Positions 8,272 through 17,521 are shown, numbered from the stretch's first letter. The stretch: 64,000 nt of DNA from Pseudomonas sp. (GCF_030150285.1 NZ_JASLGE010000039.1:1-64000), one strand, 5' to 3'. Made by a program: numbers and translations. The notes: generated by a model not told the origin, from the letters alone.

Positions 8272-9231
8272 ATGAAAGCACTGCAATTTTCCCGCACAGG
8301 CGACCTGGCTGCGCTCAGTTTAGTGGAGGTGCCGGTGCCCGTCCCTGAGCCGGGTGAGGTCCTGGTGCAGGTGTACGCGGCGGGGCTCAACCCCAGCGAT
8401 GTCAAAAACGTGCTGGGGCGGTTTCCTTACACCACGGTGCCGCGTATTCCGGGCCGCGATTTCGCCGGTGTGGTGGTGCAAGGCCCGCCAGCGCTAGTGG
8501 GCAAAGCCGTATGGGGCACCGGCAAGGAACTGGGATTTTACCGGGACGGCTCGCACGCGGCGTATCTGACCTTGCCGGCCGACGGTGTCGCGCTGAAACC
8601 GCCGGCGTTGAGCTTTGCCCAAGCCGCCAGCCTGGGCGTGCCGTACACCACCGCGTGGGATGCGTTGCAACGCAGTGGTGTCGGCCCCGGTACCCGTTTG
8701 CTGGTGATAGGAGCCAACGGGGCCGTCGGCACGGCCGCCCTGGGGCTGGCAGCAGTGCTGGGTGCCCGAGTGCTGGCGGCGGTGCGTCGGGTCGACCAGG
8801 TCAAGGCGCTGGCGCTGCAAGGCATAGAGGCGCTGCTGCTGGGCGAACCTGAAGCCTTGGCGGCACAGGTCACTGGCATTTTTGCGCAAGGGGCCGAGGT
8901 GATTTTCGACACCACCGGGCATTGGTTGCCTGCGGCGGTGCCAGCCCTGGCGGTGTTTGGCCGGGTGGCCATCATTGCCGCGCCTTTGGACGGTCATGTG
9001 CAGCTACCGGCCCTGGCGCTGTACCGCAAGGGCGGTACGTTGATCGGTGTGAATTCACTGTTGTACAGCTGCGCCGAGTGCGCACGGATGCTGGACACCT
9101 TCGGTCAATACGTCGACCAAGGGGTGCTGGCGCTGCCCGTCGAGCTCGAAGAGGCCGCGCTGGAGGACGGTTTAAGTGCATACGCCAGGGTCAATGCCGG
9201 TGTGAGCACCAAGGTGGTGCTGACCCTGTAA
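8272..9231 (+). CDS. MDR-family quinone oxidoreductase-like protein
   Basis: 319-residue member of the medium-chain dehydrogenase/reductase superfamily. The N-terminal GroES-like domain includes VPVPEPGEVLVQVYAAGLNPSDVKN and the catalytic-domain motif RIPGRDFAGVV. The Rossmann part contains LLVIGANGAVGTAALGLAAVLGARVLAAVRR, an NADPH-type fingerprint. No structural or catalytic zinc Cys set is visible, which points to the zinc-free quinone oxidoreductase branch. I used the ATG giving MKALQFSRT because it is preceded by GGAGGG and starts at the family's usual position. The substrate is not predictable. It follows the AraC regulator in the same direction and is probably under its control. Confidence 0.88.
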   Translation: MKALQFSRTGDLAALSLVEVPVPVPEPGEVLVQVYAAGLNPSDVKNVLGRFPYTTVPRIPGRDFAGVVVQGPPALVGKAVWGTGKELGFYRDGSHAAYLTLPADGVALKPPALSFAQAASLGVPYTTAWDALQRSGVGPGTRLLVIGANGAVGTAALGLAAVLGARVLAAVRRVDQVKALALQGIEALLLGEPEALAAQVTGIFAQGAEVIFDTTGHWLPAAVPALAVFGRVAIIAAPLDGHVQLPALALYRKGGTLIGVNSLLYSCAECARMLDTFGQYVDQGVLALPVELEEAALEDGLSAYARVNAGVSTKVVLTL

Positions 9232-9235
9232 ATGC

Positions 9236-9766
9236 TTAGGGCTCCAAGTGCAGGCTGGCCCGAATGCCTTGCACTTCAGCCTTGGTGGCGCTGTACCCGT
9301 CGGCCGAGCCTGCGTAAGACAAGGCATAGGCGCTGTTTTGTCGGGTGGCGGCCACCAGGGTCTGGGTGATGACGTGGTTGCCGTTCTGGGTGATTTTGCA
9401 GGTGGTTTCCAGGGCTTGCAGACCGCCCAGCGTGCTGCTGCGAATTTTGCTGCAGGCGCTTTGGTAGCCGCCTTTGGCGAAGTTCTGTTGCAAGGCTTTG
9501 CGCATCTGCATCAGCACCGCGTCCATTTTCACCTGATGCTCAGGGGCCAGCGTGGTCTGCGTCAGTTCCATCACCATCAACGGATCACCCTGCGCGTCGT
9601 TTTTCACGGCCCGCTGACGCTGGGTTTGCGTATCGGCGACGGGCGGCACGGCCTGAACTTCCCAGCCGCCTGGCCAGGTGATGGTTAAACCGTCGGCGTG
9701 GGCCGCGGGCACTGAACAGGCGAGTAACAGCCCGATAAACGCGGTGTGGCGGGTTAAAACAGTCAT
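9236..9766 (-). CDS. secreted protein of unknown function (DUF4946-like)
   Basis: 176-residue protein with a signal peptide ending near AAHA (about residue 25), hence periplasmic or secreted. The mature sequence begins DGLTITWPGGWEV, carries one Cys pair (SACSKIRS and ETTCKITQ, about 20 residues apart) and ends LRASLHLEP-like (IRASLHLEP). The layout resembles the small Pseudomonas family DUF4946, but I assign that from memory of the pattern and not from a search. The ATG was chosen over an upstream TTG because AAAGG is ten bases before the ATG and only one base before the TTG. It converges with the oxidoreductase gene, with four bases between the stops. Confidence 0.6.
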   Translation of the reverse strand: MTVLTRHTAFIGLLLACSVPAAHADGLTITWPGGWEVQAVPPVADTQTQRQRAVKNDAQGDPLMVMELTQTTLAPEHQVKMDAVLMQMRKALQQNFAKGGYQSACSKIRSSTLGGLQALETTCKITQNGNHVITQTLVAATRQNSAYALSYAGSADGYSATKAEVQGIRASLHLEP

Positions 9767-9993
9767 GGTTGACAAGCCTTTGGTGCCATTCGAGGGCGGT
9801 TATAGTGTATCAATTAGTGTCAAGGTGTTGCTTTATGAGTACATATCATTTGCACCGTTGCTCAGCTAACTCTTTGCTTCTTATGCCTAATCCCGGACAA
9901 TCGCGCCCCTCTTATGGCCGGGGCGTTGTCTGTAAGGTGTTTTTTCTACCGCCCCGGCGCGTGGTAACGACCGGCTAGCGGAGATTTGACCGG

Positions 9994-11271
9994 ATGAATG
10001 ACCAGGCCAACAGCGTCGATGAACGCTTCGACGCAGCCCCGGCTACTTTAAGCCGCTGGAGCCGTGATGACACCACCTGGATGCTGGGCCTGTTCGGCAC
10101 AGCGATTGGTGCAGGTACCTTGTTTTTGCCGATTAACGCAGGGCTCGGCGGTTTCTGGCCGTTATTGATACTGGCGTTGCTGGCATTCCCCATGACCTTT
10201 TATGCCCACCGGGGCCTGACCCGCTTTGTGCTCTCCGGGCGCGACGGCTCAGACATCACCGACGTCGTCGAGGAGCATTTCGGGCTGGGTGCCGGGGCCG
10301 TGATCACGCTGATGTACTTTCTGGCCATTTTTCCGATTCTGCTCATTTACAGCGTGGCACTCACCAACACGGTGGGCAGCTTTATGCTCAATCAGTTGTC
10401 CATCACGCCGCCGCCTCGGGCAATCCTGTCGCTGGTGCTGATCCTCGGCCTGCTGGTCGTGGTGCGTTGCGGCGAGCAGGTGATCGTCAAAGCCATGAGC
10501 ATGATGGTGTACCCGTTTATCGTGGCGCTGCTGTTCTTGGCGGTGTTCCTGATTCCACACTGGAACGGCGGCATCCTGTCCACGGCCAGCACCGTACCCG
10601 AGCCGTCGGCGTTCCTGCACACGCTGTGGCTGGCAATCCCGGTGATGGTGTTTTCGTTCAACCACTCACCGATCATCTCGGCGTTTGCGGTCGATCAAAA
10701 GCGCCGCTACGGGGCGCACGCTGATGAACGCAGCTCGCAAATCCTGTCGCGCGCCCACCTGCTGATGGTGGTGATGGTGCTGTTCTTCGTGTTCAGTTGC
10801 GTGCTGACCCTGTCGCCAGCCCAACTGGCCGAAGCCAAGGCGCAGAACCTGTCGATCCTGTCGTACCTGGCCAACCACTTCAGCAACCCGACCATTGCCT
10901 TTGCCGCGCCGCTGATTGCATTCGTGGCCATTGCCAAGTCGTTTTTGGGGCACTACATCGGTGCCAGCGAGGGCCTTAAAGGCCTGGTGCTGAAAACGGG
11001 CAAACGCCCGGGTGCGAAAAACCTCGACCGCATGACCGCAGCTTTCATGCTGGTGGTGTGCTGGGCGGTCGCGACCCTCAACCCCAGTATTCTGGTAATG
11101 ATTGAAACCATGGGCGGCCCGGTCATTGCGGCCATCCTGTTTCTGATGCCGATGTACGCCATTCGCCGCATACCGGCCATGCGCAAGTATTCGGGGCGGG
11201 TTTCCAATGTGTTTGTCACCGTGATTGGCCTGGTGGCGATTTCATCGTTGGTCTATGCGCTGATCCCTTGA
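9994..11271 (+). CDS. HAAAP-family amino acid permease (serine/threonine type)
   Basis: 425-residue inner-membrane protein with about 11 hydrophobic segments and a hydrophilic N-terminus of 25 residues. The first membrane helix carries MLGLFGTAIGAGTLFLPINAG, the unwound-helix motif of the hydroxy/aromatic amino acid permease family (SdaC, TdcC, TyrP). The segment IPVMVFSFNHSPIISAFAVDQKRRYG is typical of the SdaC/TdcC branch rather than TyrP, so serine or threonine import with protons is the likely role. It stands alone in its direction; the 227 bp upstream contain its promoter. A GC-rich hairpin follows the stop. Confidence 0.85.
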   Translation: MNDQANSVDERFDAAPATLSRWSRDDTTWMLGLFGTAIGAGTLFLPINAGLGGFWPLLILALLAFPMTFYAHRGLTRFVLSGRDGSDITDVVEEHFGLGAGAVITLMYFLAIFPILLIYSVALTNTVGSFMLNQLSITPPPRAILSLVLILGLLVVVRCGEQVIVKAMSMMVYPFIVALLFLAVFLIPHWNGGILSTASTVPEPSAFLHTLWLAIPVMVFSFNHSPIISAFAVDQKRRYGAHADERSSQILSRAHLLMVVMVLFFVFSCVLTLSPAQLAEAKAQNLSILSYLANHFSNPTIAFAAPLIAFVAIAKSFLGHYIGASEGLKGLVLKTGKRPGAKNLDRMTAAFMLVVCWAVATLNPSILVMIETMGGPVIAAILFLMPMYAIRRIPAMRKYSGRVSNVFVTVIGLVAISSLVYALIP

Positions 11272-11283
11272 CGCTATGTGTGT

Positions 11284-11303
11284 CGCCGCCGTTCCTGGCG
11301 GCG
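11284..11303 (+). terminator. hairpin after the HAAAP permease
   Basis: CGCCGCC, loop GTTCCT, GGCGGCG directly after the permease stop at 11271. There is no T run, so it could be a weak terminator or an RNA-stabilising hairpin. Confidence 0.45.
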
Positions 11304-11408
11304 GCATTGGCATCACGCTGTGTAGGACTTGAGTATGGCCTGTACCAGGAATATGATTGCGACCCATTCTTATTCGCATAATATTCCCCGTACGCGCCGA
11401 GGGTCACA

Positions 11409-11933
11409 GTGTCGCCATCCCCGACGAATTCATCGCTGCTGCACGCCGACGTGCGCGATCTCTACAGCAACCATCATCGTTGGCTGGTGAGTTGGCTACG
11501 CCAGCGCTTGCGCGACAGTGACCATGCCGCTGACATGGCGCAGGACACCTTTGTGTATGTGCTGCGCAAGCCCGAGCAGGTCGCCGCGCTGCGCGAGCCG
11601 CGTGCCTGGTTGAGCAGCATCGCCAAGGGTTTGTTGATTGATCGCTATCGCCGTCAGCAGGTGGAACGGGCGTACCTGGACGCGATTGCGCACCTGCCCG
11701 AACCCGAGGTCCCGTCCCCGGAAGAGCGTCTGCTTTTGCTCGAAACCCTGACCCGCCTCGAAGCGCTGCTCGATGGCCTCAAACCCCGGGTGCGCACGGC
11801 CTTTTTACTGTCACGCCTTGAAGGCCTGGGCTATCAGGCGATAGCCGAGCAGTTGGGTGTGAGCCTCAGTTCCGTTGAAAAGTACATGGCGACGGCCATT
11901 CGCCATTGTTATGTGGCGCGGCACACGCCATGA
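11409..11933 (+). CDS. FecI-family ECF sigma factor
   Basis: 174-residue extracytoplasmic-function sigma factor. Region 2 includes HHRWLVSWLRQRLRDSDHAADMAQDTFVYVLRKP and SIAKGLLIDRYRRQQVERAYL; region 4 includes LEALLDGLKPRVRTAFLLSRLEGLGYQAIAEQLGVSLSSVEKYMATAIRHCY. This is the FecI/iron-starvation subfamily. The start is a GTG with GAGGG five bases before it. The stop overlaps the start of the FecR gene (ATGA), so the two are translationally coupled. It should activate the TonB receptor gene at 13024 when the receptor meets its siderophore. Confidence 0.93.
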   Translation: MSPSPTNSSLLHADVRDLYSNHHRWLVSWLRQRLRDSDHAADMAQDTFVYVLRKPEQVAALREPRAWLSSIAKGLLIDRYRRQQVERAYLDAIAHLPEPEVPSPEERLLLLETLTRLEALLDGLKPRVRTAFLLSRLEGLGYQAIAEQLGVSLSSVEKYMATAIRHCYVARHTP

Positions 11934-12901
11934 GCGGCCCCTCTGTCGACTTTGCGCCAGGCGTGCTGGACCAAGCCATCGACTGGCTGGTGAAGCTGCA
12001 GTCGGGGGCGGCCGAGCCGTCCGTGTTTGCCGCCTGCGACCAATGGCGCGCGGCTCACCCCAGCCACGAGGCGGCCTGGCAAGCCTTGCAAGTGACCGAG
12101 TCCACCTTTCGCCAGGCCGCTCACCTGTCGGGGCGGGTGGCGCGCGATACCCTGGCCGGCAGCCAACGCCTGCGTTCGCGGCGTCAGGCTCTCAAGGTGC
12201 TGGGTGTGGGCGCGCTGGGCGTCGGGGCGGGCGGTTGGGTGGTCCAGCAGCAACCCTGGCACTCCCTGGGGGCTGACTACGCGACCGGGGTGGGTGAGCG
12301 GCGAAGCTTCGACCTGGCGGATGGCTCGCGCTTGCAGCTCAATACCGACAGCGCTGCTGATGTGCTGTTCGATGCGCAACAACGATTGATCGTGTTGCGC
12401 GCAGGCGAACTGTTTATCCGCACGGGCGCTGACGTGGCGGCGGGGCACAGGCCGCTCTGGGTGCAGACTCGCGAGGCCCGCTTGCTGGCCCTTGGCACCG
12501 CGTTCGACGTGCGTCAGCTGGCGGGTCAAACGCGTCTGAACGTCGAAGAGGGAGGGGTGGCCATTCATTTGCCTGCGGCCGGGCCGGTGCGCGTGTCCGC
12601 CGGGCAGGAGTACCTGATCGACCGTGATACCGCTCGGCTGCAAGCGGCCCCCGTGATGAGCGCCAGTGGCTGGACCCAGGGAGCCGTGGTAGCGCGGCAG
12701 ATGCGCTTGGCGGACCTCGCCCGGGAATTGGCGCGTTACCGCCACGGCTGGTTGCAGTGCGACCCGGCCGTGGGCGATTTACGCGTGTCGGGGGTGTTCC
12801 AACTGGACCGCATCGACCCGGCACTGGAAGGCCTGACCCAATCTTTGCCGGTACGCATTGAGCGGCGCACGCGTTTCTGGACGCGGATCGTGGCGGTTTA
12901 A
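11930..12901 (+). CDS. FecR-family anti-sigma / sigma regulator
   Basis: 323-residue inner-membrane regulator. Residues 10-55 form the DUF4880 cytoplasmic domain that binds the sigma factor (DQAIDWLVKLQSGAAEPSVFAACDQWRAAHPSHEAAWQAL). A membrane helix follows at about residues 88-106 (VLGVGALGVGAGGWVVQ), then the periplasmic FecR domain (ERRSFDLADGSRLQLNTDSAADV, VQTREARLLALGTAFDVRQ) that contacts the receptor's STN domain. The start ATG overlaps the sigma-factor stop. It is full length, unlike the FecR-like gene at 40481. Together with the neighbours it makes a complete cell-surface-signalling set. Confidence 0.93.
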   Translation: MSGPSVDFAPGVLDQAIDWLVKLQSGAAEPSVFAACDQWRAAHPSHEAAWQALQVTESTFRQAAHLSGRVARDTLAGSQRLRSRRQALKVLGVGALGVGAGGWVVQQQPWHSLGADYATGVGERRSFDLADGSRLQLNTDSAADVLFDAQQRLIVLRAGELFIRTGADVAAGHRPLWVQTREARLLALGTAFDVRQLAGQTRLNVEEGGVAIHLPAAGPVRVSAGQEYLIDRDTARLQAAPVMSASGWTQGAVVARQMRLADLARELARYRHGWLQCDPAVGDLRVSGVFQLDRIDPALEGLTQSLPVRIERRTRFWTRIVAV

Positions 12902-12929
12902 CCGGCACCTCTCGCGCCGGCCGGCCCTT

Positions 12930-12948
12930 ATCAATACGAATAATTATC
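12930..12948 (+). promoter_or_regulatory. possible Fur box upstream of the TonB receptor
   Basis: The 19-mer from 12930 to 12948 ends in AATAATTATC and matches the Fur consensus GATAATGATAATCATTATC at 12 of 19 positions by eye. It lies 76 bp before the receptor ATG and 28 bp after the FecR stop. The site could also overlap the promoter read by the ECF sigma factor. Confidence 0.4.
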
Positions 12949-13023
12949 AAAATACTTTGCGGGTTTTGCGGCGTCCTTCGACAAACAGGCATAAGACCTT
13001 TTAATTGCAGGAGCTCGTGCCCC

Positions 13024-15474
13024 ATGTCCCGTGTTTTTCGCACCCCTTACTTACCCTCACACAGCCGCCTGGCGCTGGCTTTGCAGGCTGTACTGCTGGG
13101 GGCCGGTGTGTTGGCTGCCGCACAACCGTTTTCACTGAGCGTGGCCGCGTCGGTCAGCGCGCAGCACAGCTTTGATGTGTCGGCGGGGCCGTTGGACGAG
13201 GCGCTCAATCGCTTTGCCCAGCAAGCCGAGATTTCGTTGCCTTACGACCCGGCAGTGGTGAAAAACAAACAGGCCCCTGCGCTTAAAGGCCGCTATGACA
13301 TTGCCCAAGGCTTGCACCACTTGCTCAGTGGCAGCGGCTTGACAGCCAGCGAAGGCGCTCAGGGTGTCTGGACGTTGTACCCGCTGACCAGCGGCGAAGG
13401 CCAATTACAACTGCAAGCCACCAGCGTCACCGGGCTGGCACTGGGAAGCACCACGGAAAACAGCCATTCCTACACCACGGGCCAAGCCAGTACGGCGACC
13501 AAACTACCGCTGTCCCTGCGAGAAACGCCGCAATCGGTCACGGTCATCACCCGCCAACAAATGACCGACCAAGGGTTGGGCAGCATCGCCGACGTGTTGG
13601 GGCTGACCCCCGGTATCACCGTGATGCACGACGACAGTGAGCGCTACAACTTCTACGCCCGTGGCTTCAGCCTGGATAACTTCCAGTACGACGGCGTGCC
13701 CACCTCAGACTTCACCACTAACACCAATGGCCTGGGCCTGCGTGACATGGCCATTTATGACCGCGTTGAAGTCGTACGCGGCGCGACGGGCTTGATGAGC
13801 GGCGTAGGCAGCCCTTCGGGGGCAGTCAACCTGGTGCGCAAGCGCCCGACCAAAACATTCCAGGGCTACGTCTTGGGCAGCGGCGGTTCGTGGGACCGCT
13901 ATCGCACGGAAATGGACCTGTCGGGGCCCTTGAGTGACAACGGCGCGCTGCGCGGGCGCGTGGTGGCGGCTCGCGAAGATGGCCGTTCGTTTATCGACCG
14001 CTACGCCGCCACCAAGGACGTGTTTTACGCCATTGGCGAAGCCGACGTCACGGACGCGACAACGCTGTACGCCGGTATCGACTACCAGCGCATCAACGCC
14101 AACGGCTCAAGCTTCGGCCAATTGCCGCTGTACTACACCGATGGCAGCCGCACCCACTTCAAACGGTCGATGAACCCGGCGGCCAAGTGGGCGTATGCCG
14201 ACAGCGAAAGCACCAAATACTTCGCTGGGGTGGATCAGCGCTTTGACAATGATTGGGTGCTGAAGGTCGAGGCCAGCCATTGGAAGGGCAACACTGACCA
14301 GCTCCAGGGCAACCTGATCGGCTGGGGCCCATTCCCGGACAAGGCCACGGGCGAAGCGCAGTTCATGAGCGGCACCAAATCGTTCCAGATCAACACCGAT
14401 ACGCTGGACGCATACGCCAGCGGGCCATTTGAGCTCCTGGGTCGAACCCACGAATTGGTGGTTGGCATGAACGTCAGCAACCGTCGCTCCGATTACCTGG
14501 CGATCAACGCCGATGACATCACCGTCAACTACCTGAACTGGAACAACGACCCGCCGCGCCCCAGCGGCCTGACGCAGGGCCTGAAGCAACGGTACAAAAC
14601 CCAGGAGTCCTCGGCCTACGCGGCTTTACGCCTGAAGCCGACAGATGATTTATCGGTAATTCTGGGCACGCGGGTGGTGGACTACGACCGTAAAGGGACC
14701 ATGACCTACAACGCGGCGCAAGTGACCCCCGACACGGATAACGCGAAGAAAACCGGCGAAGTGATTCCCTACGCCGGGATCGTCTACGACCTGACGGAAA
14801 ACCACTCGGTCTACGCCAGCTACACCGATATTTTCACGCCGCAAAGCTACTTCGACCGCGAAGACCGCCTGCTCGCGCCCATGACCGGGCAAAGCTACGA
14901 GGCGGGCTTGAAGTCCGAGTACTTCGGCGGAGCGTTGAACACCAGCCTGGCGGTGTTTTTGATCAAGCAGGACAACTACGCCGAATACGACGGCATGCGC
15001 GACAATGGCCAGGATGCTTACAAGGCCATCAGCGGCACCAAAACCAAAGGTTTCGAAGCCGAAATCTCGGGTGAATTGCTGCCCGGCTGGCAATTGCTGG
15101 CGGGCTACACCTACGCCCAGCCCCGGGACAAGGAAGGCAAGCGCATTAACAGCAACCACCCTGAGCAACTGTTCAAACTCTCCACCAGCTATGCACTGGA
15201 CGGCGACTTCAAGGACTTGACCGTGGGCGGTAACGTGTCATGGCAAGGCTCCACCTACAGCGAGCTGGACGCTTCCATCAAAACCGAAGCGAAGGAGGGC
15301 AGCTTTGCCGTGGTCGGCTTGATGGCGCGTTATGACATCAACCAGAACCTCAGCGCCACGGTCAACGTCAATAACCTGTTCGATCGCGAATACCTCAGCG
15401 GCTATGGCCTGTATTCGACCTACTACTATGGCGACCCGCGTAACGTGATGGTGGGCATGAAATACAGCTTCTGA
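13024..15474 (+). CDS. TonB-dependent siderophore receptor with STN signalling domain
   Basis: 816-residue outer-membrane transporter. After a signal peptide of about 35-45 residues, the STN domain (about 48-100: FDVSAGPLDEALNRFAQQAEISLPYDPAVV) binds FecR in the periplasm. The plug begins near residue 155 (KLPLSLRETPQSVTVITRQQMTDQG) and contains YDRVEVVRGATGLMSGVGSPSGAVNLVRKRPT. The beta barrel follows and ends in the outer-membrane signature YSF. It belongs to the FpvA/FhuE/FoxA-like group of siderophore receptors; the siderophore cannot be read from the sequence. AGGAG lies ten bases before the ATG. It follows its own sigma factor and FecR genes. Confidence 0.93.
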   Translation: MSRVFRTPYLPSHSRLALALQAVLLGAGVLAAAQPFSLSVAASVSAQHSFDVSAGPLDEALNRFAQQAEISLPYDPAVVKNKQAPALKGRYDIAQGLHHLLSGSGLTASEGAQGVWTLYPLTSGEGQLQLQATSVTGLALGSTTENSHSYTTGQASTATKLPLSLRETPQSVTVITRQQMTDQGLGSIADVLGLTPGITVMHDDSERYNFYARGFSLDNFQYDGVPTSDFTTNTNGLGLRDMAIYDRVEVVRGATGLMSGVGSPSGAVNLVRKRPTKTFQGYVLGSGGSWDRYRTEMDLSGPLSDNGALRGRVVAAREDGRSFIDRYAATKDVFYAIGEADVTDATTLYAGIDYQRINANGSSFGQLPLYYTDGSRTHFKRSMNPAAKWAYADSESTKYFAGVDQRFDNDWVLKVEASHWKGNTDQLQGNLIGWGPFPDKATGEAQFMSGTKSFQINTDTLDAYASGPFELLGRTHELVVGMNVSNRRSDYLAINADDITVNYLNWNNDPPRPSGLTQGLKQRYKTQESSAYAALRLKPTDDLSVILGTRVVDYDRKGTMTYNAAQVTPDTDNAKKTGEVIPYAGIVYDLTENHSVYASYTDIFTPQSYFDREDRLLAPMTGQSYEAGLKSEYFGGALNTSLAVFLIKQDNYAEYDGMRDNGQDAYKAISGTKTKGFEAEISGELLPGWQLLAGYTYAQPRDKEGKRINSNHPEQLFKLSTSYALDGDFKDLTVGGNVSWQGSTYSELDASIKTEAKEGSFAVVGLMARYDINQNLSATVNVNNLFDREYLSGYGLYSTYYYGDPRNVMVGMKYSF

Positions 15475-15543
15475 CGCAGGTTTCATGAAGGGTCTGCCTG
15501 AATGGGCTAGGGTAGAACAACACGCTCAAACCGGAGACACATC

Positions 15544-16347
15544 ATGAACGAACCAAGCGTTCATAAAGCAGCTGCAGACGGCTACACACGGGGTGCTGAC
15601 ATTTATGTACGCGGGCGCCCCGACTACCCGCCGCAGGTGACGCAGTGGCTGGCCGACACCCTGGCTCTGGCACCGGGAAAAACCGTGCTGGAGTTGGGTG
15701 CGGGCACTGGCAAATTCACCCCGCGGCTGATTCAGACGGGTGCCCGAGTGATCGTGGTTGAGCCAGTGCGGGCCATGCTCGACAAACTGACGGCGACGTA
15801 CCCTGGGGTCGAGGCGCATCAAGGTACGGCGCAGGCTATTCCTTTGCCGGATGCCAGCGTCGATGGGGTGGTGTGCGCACAGGCGTTTCACTGGTTTGCC
15901 CATCACGCGGCGCTGGCTGAAATACACCGTGTGCTCAAGCCGGGCGGCCGTCTGGGGCTGATCTGGAACCTGCGCGATGCGCGCGTGCCGTGGGTGGCGG
16001 AACTGGATGCCCGGGTCAACCAATGGGAGGGCGACGCGCCGCGCTTTTACACCGGGGCGTGGCGTGCGGCGTTTCCGTTTGACGGGTTTGGCCCGCTGCA
16101 GGCGCAAACCTTCAGCCAGTTGCACACCGGCCCGGTGGAAGACGTGATATTCAACCGCGTGCGCTCTACCAGCTTCGTTTCGGCCCTGGCCCCGGCCGAC
16201 CGCGAAAAACTGGAAGCACGCGTGCGCGAACTGGTGGCCAGCGAACCGGCGTTAAACCACGGCGGTGACGTCAGCGTGCCGTACATCACCTCAGCTTTCG
16301 TGGCTGAAAAGCTCGGCTTATCCATTGCTGCGGTCACGGCCACTTAA
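15544..16347 (+). CDS. class I SAM-dependent methyltransferase
   Basis: 267-residue cytoplasmic methyltransferase. Motif I is VLELGAGTGKFTPRL (about residues 48-62) and the acidic residue at the end of strand 2 is in VIVVEPVRAML. Motif IV-like DASVDGVVCAQAFHWFAHHAALAEIHRVLKPGGRLGLIWNLRD is typical of the Methyltransf_11 / UbiE-like group. The start has GGAG at good distance. It stands alone behind the TonB receptor and converges with the transaldolase gene across a REP cluster. The substrate is unknown. Confidence 0.85.
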   Translation: MNEPSVHKAAADGYTRGADIYVRGRPDYPPQVTQWLADTLALAPGKTVLELGAGTGKFTPRLIQTGARVIVVEPVRAMLDKLTATYPGVEAHQGTAQAIPLPDASVDGVVCAQAFHWFAHHAALAEIHRVLKPGGRLGLIWNLRDARVPWVAELDARVNQWEGDAPRFYTGAWRAAFPFDGFGPLQAQTFSQLHTGPVEDVIFNRVRSTSFVSALAPADREKLEARVRELVASEPALNHGGDVSVPYITSAFVAEKLGLSIAAVTAT

Positions 16348-16382
16348 GGTTCCGGCTTTACGCCGTGCCATTGCGCAAAACC

Positions 16383-16577
16383 TGCGTTCGGCCAGCGTGG
16401 TTTAAAGGGGGGGCTTGGATCAAAAGCCAGATCAAAAGATCACGAGCAAGCTCGTTCCTACAGGCCTTGCTGCGTTCGGTCAGCGTGGCTTAAAGGGGCA
16501 AAAACATGCACTGTAGGAGCGAGCTTGCTCGCGATCTTTTAAAGGTCAAAAGATGACGAGCAAGCGCGTTCCCTCAC
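16383..16577. repeat. REP cluster (REPIN) between methyltransferase and tal
   Basis: Two REP sequences face each other: 16434-16463 (reverse) and 16511-16540 (forward, CTGTAGGAGCGAGCTTGCTC followed by GCGATC). A third, decayed copy lies at 16548-16577. A 28-base unit starting TGCGTTCGG occurs twice, at 16383-16410 and 16471-16498, with 26 of 28 identical bases, so part of the unit was duplicated in tandem. The cluster lies between the 3' ends of two convergent genes, the usual place of REPs. Confidence 0.85.
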
Positions 16578-16600
16578 GTGATGGTGAGAAAGCGTGTGGA

Positions 16601-17521
16601 TTATCGGGTGAGCAGCGCTTCGAGTTTTTCCTGGTCGCGGGCGAATTGGCGGATGCCTTCGGCCAGTTTTTCAGTGGCCATCGCGTCTTCGTTGGAGGCC
16701 CAACGAAATTGCGCTTCATTGAGTGCCAAGCGCGGTTCGCCGTCGTTGCCCGGGCTCAGTTTGCGCTCCAGCGTGCCGGTTTCCTGAGCCAGCTTTTCAA
16801 TCAGTTCAGGGCTGATGGTCAGGCGGTCGCAGCCGGCCAGTTGTTCGATCTGGTTGAGGTTGCGGAAGCTGGCACCCATGACCACGGTCTTGAAGTCATT
16901 AGCCTTGTAGTAGTTGTAGATGCGGGTGACGGATTGCACACCCGGGTCATCGGAGCCCTGGTAGTCAATGCCGGTCGATTTTTTGTACCAGTCATAAATC
17001 CGGCCCACGAACGGCGAGATCAAAAACACCCCGGCGTCGGCACAGGCGGCAGCCTGGGCAAACGAGAACAACAGGGTCAGGTTGGTTTGAATTCCGTCCT
17101 TTTCCAGTTTTTCGGCGGCGCGAATGCCTTCCCAGGTGGACGCCAGTTTGATCAGTACACGGTCACGGCCTACGCCGGCCTTGTCGTACAGCTCGATCAG
17201 GCGGTGGGCTTTTTGCAGCAGGGCGGGCTCATCGAATGACAGGCGAGCGTCGACCTCAGTGGAAATACGCCCAGGGATCACGTTCAAGATACCGCTACCC
17301 ACCGACACCGCGAACAAGTCGCTGGCCAGCCCCACATCGCCCTTGGCATGGCTGATGGCGTTGTTCAGCAGTTCGGCATAGCCGGGCAATGCAGCAGCCT
17401 TGAGCAGCAGGGAAGGGTTGGTGGTGGCATCCACGGGTTTGAGGCGGGTAATCGCGTCGAGGTCGCCAGTGTCTGCGACCACGGTGGTGAACTGCTTGAG
17501 TTGTTCCAGCTTGGAAGTCAT
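16601..17521 (-). CDS. tal: transaldolase
   Basis: 306-residue enzyme of the non-oxidative pentose phosphate pathway, moving a dihydroxyacetone unit from sedoheptulose 7-phosphate to glyceraldehyde 3-phosphate. The Schiff-base lysine is in RVLIKLASTWEGIRAAE (about residue 131), and the substrate-site stretch VDATTNPSLLLKAA is present near residue 30. Length and motifs fit the TalB-type family. I chose the ATG giving MTSKLEQLKQF because similarity begins there; an upstream in-frame extension of 17 residues is not conserved. It forms a monocistronic leftward unit. Confidence 0.95.
   Translation of the reverse strand: MTSKLEQLKQFTTVVADTGDLDAITRLKPVDATTNPSLLLKAAALPGYAELLNNAISHAKGDVGLASDLFAVSVGSGILNVIPGRISTEVDARLSFDEPALLQKAHRLIELYDKAGVGRDRVLIKLASTWEGIRAAEKLEKDGIQTNLTLLFSFAQAAACADAGVFLISPFVGRIYDWYKKSTGIDYQGSDDPGVQSVTRIYNYYKANDFKTVVMGASFRNLNQIEQLAGCDRLTISPELIEKLAQETGTLERKLSPGNDGEPRLALNEAQFRWASNEDAMATEKLAEGIRQFARDQEKLEALLTR

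Noticed and set aside
11340..11408. Fur box upstream of the FecI-type sigma gene
   Set aside because: The AT-rich stretch ATTCTTATTCGCATAATATT matches the 19-bp consensus at only about 10 positions in the best alignment, too few to list.
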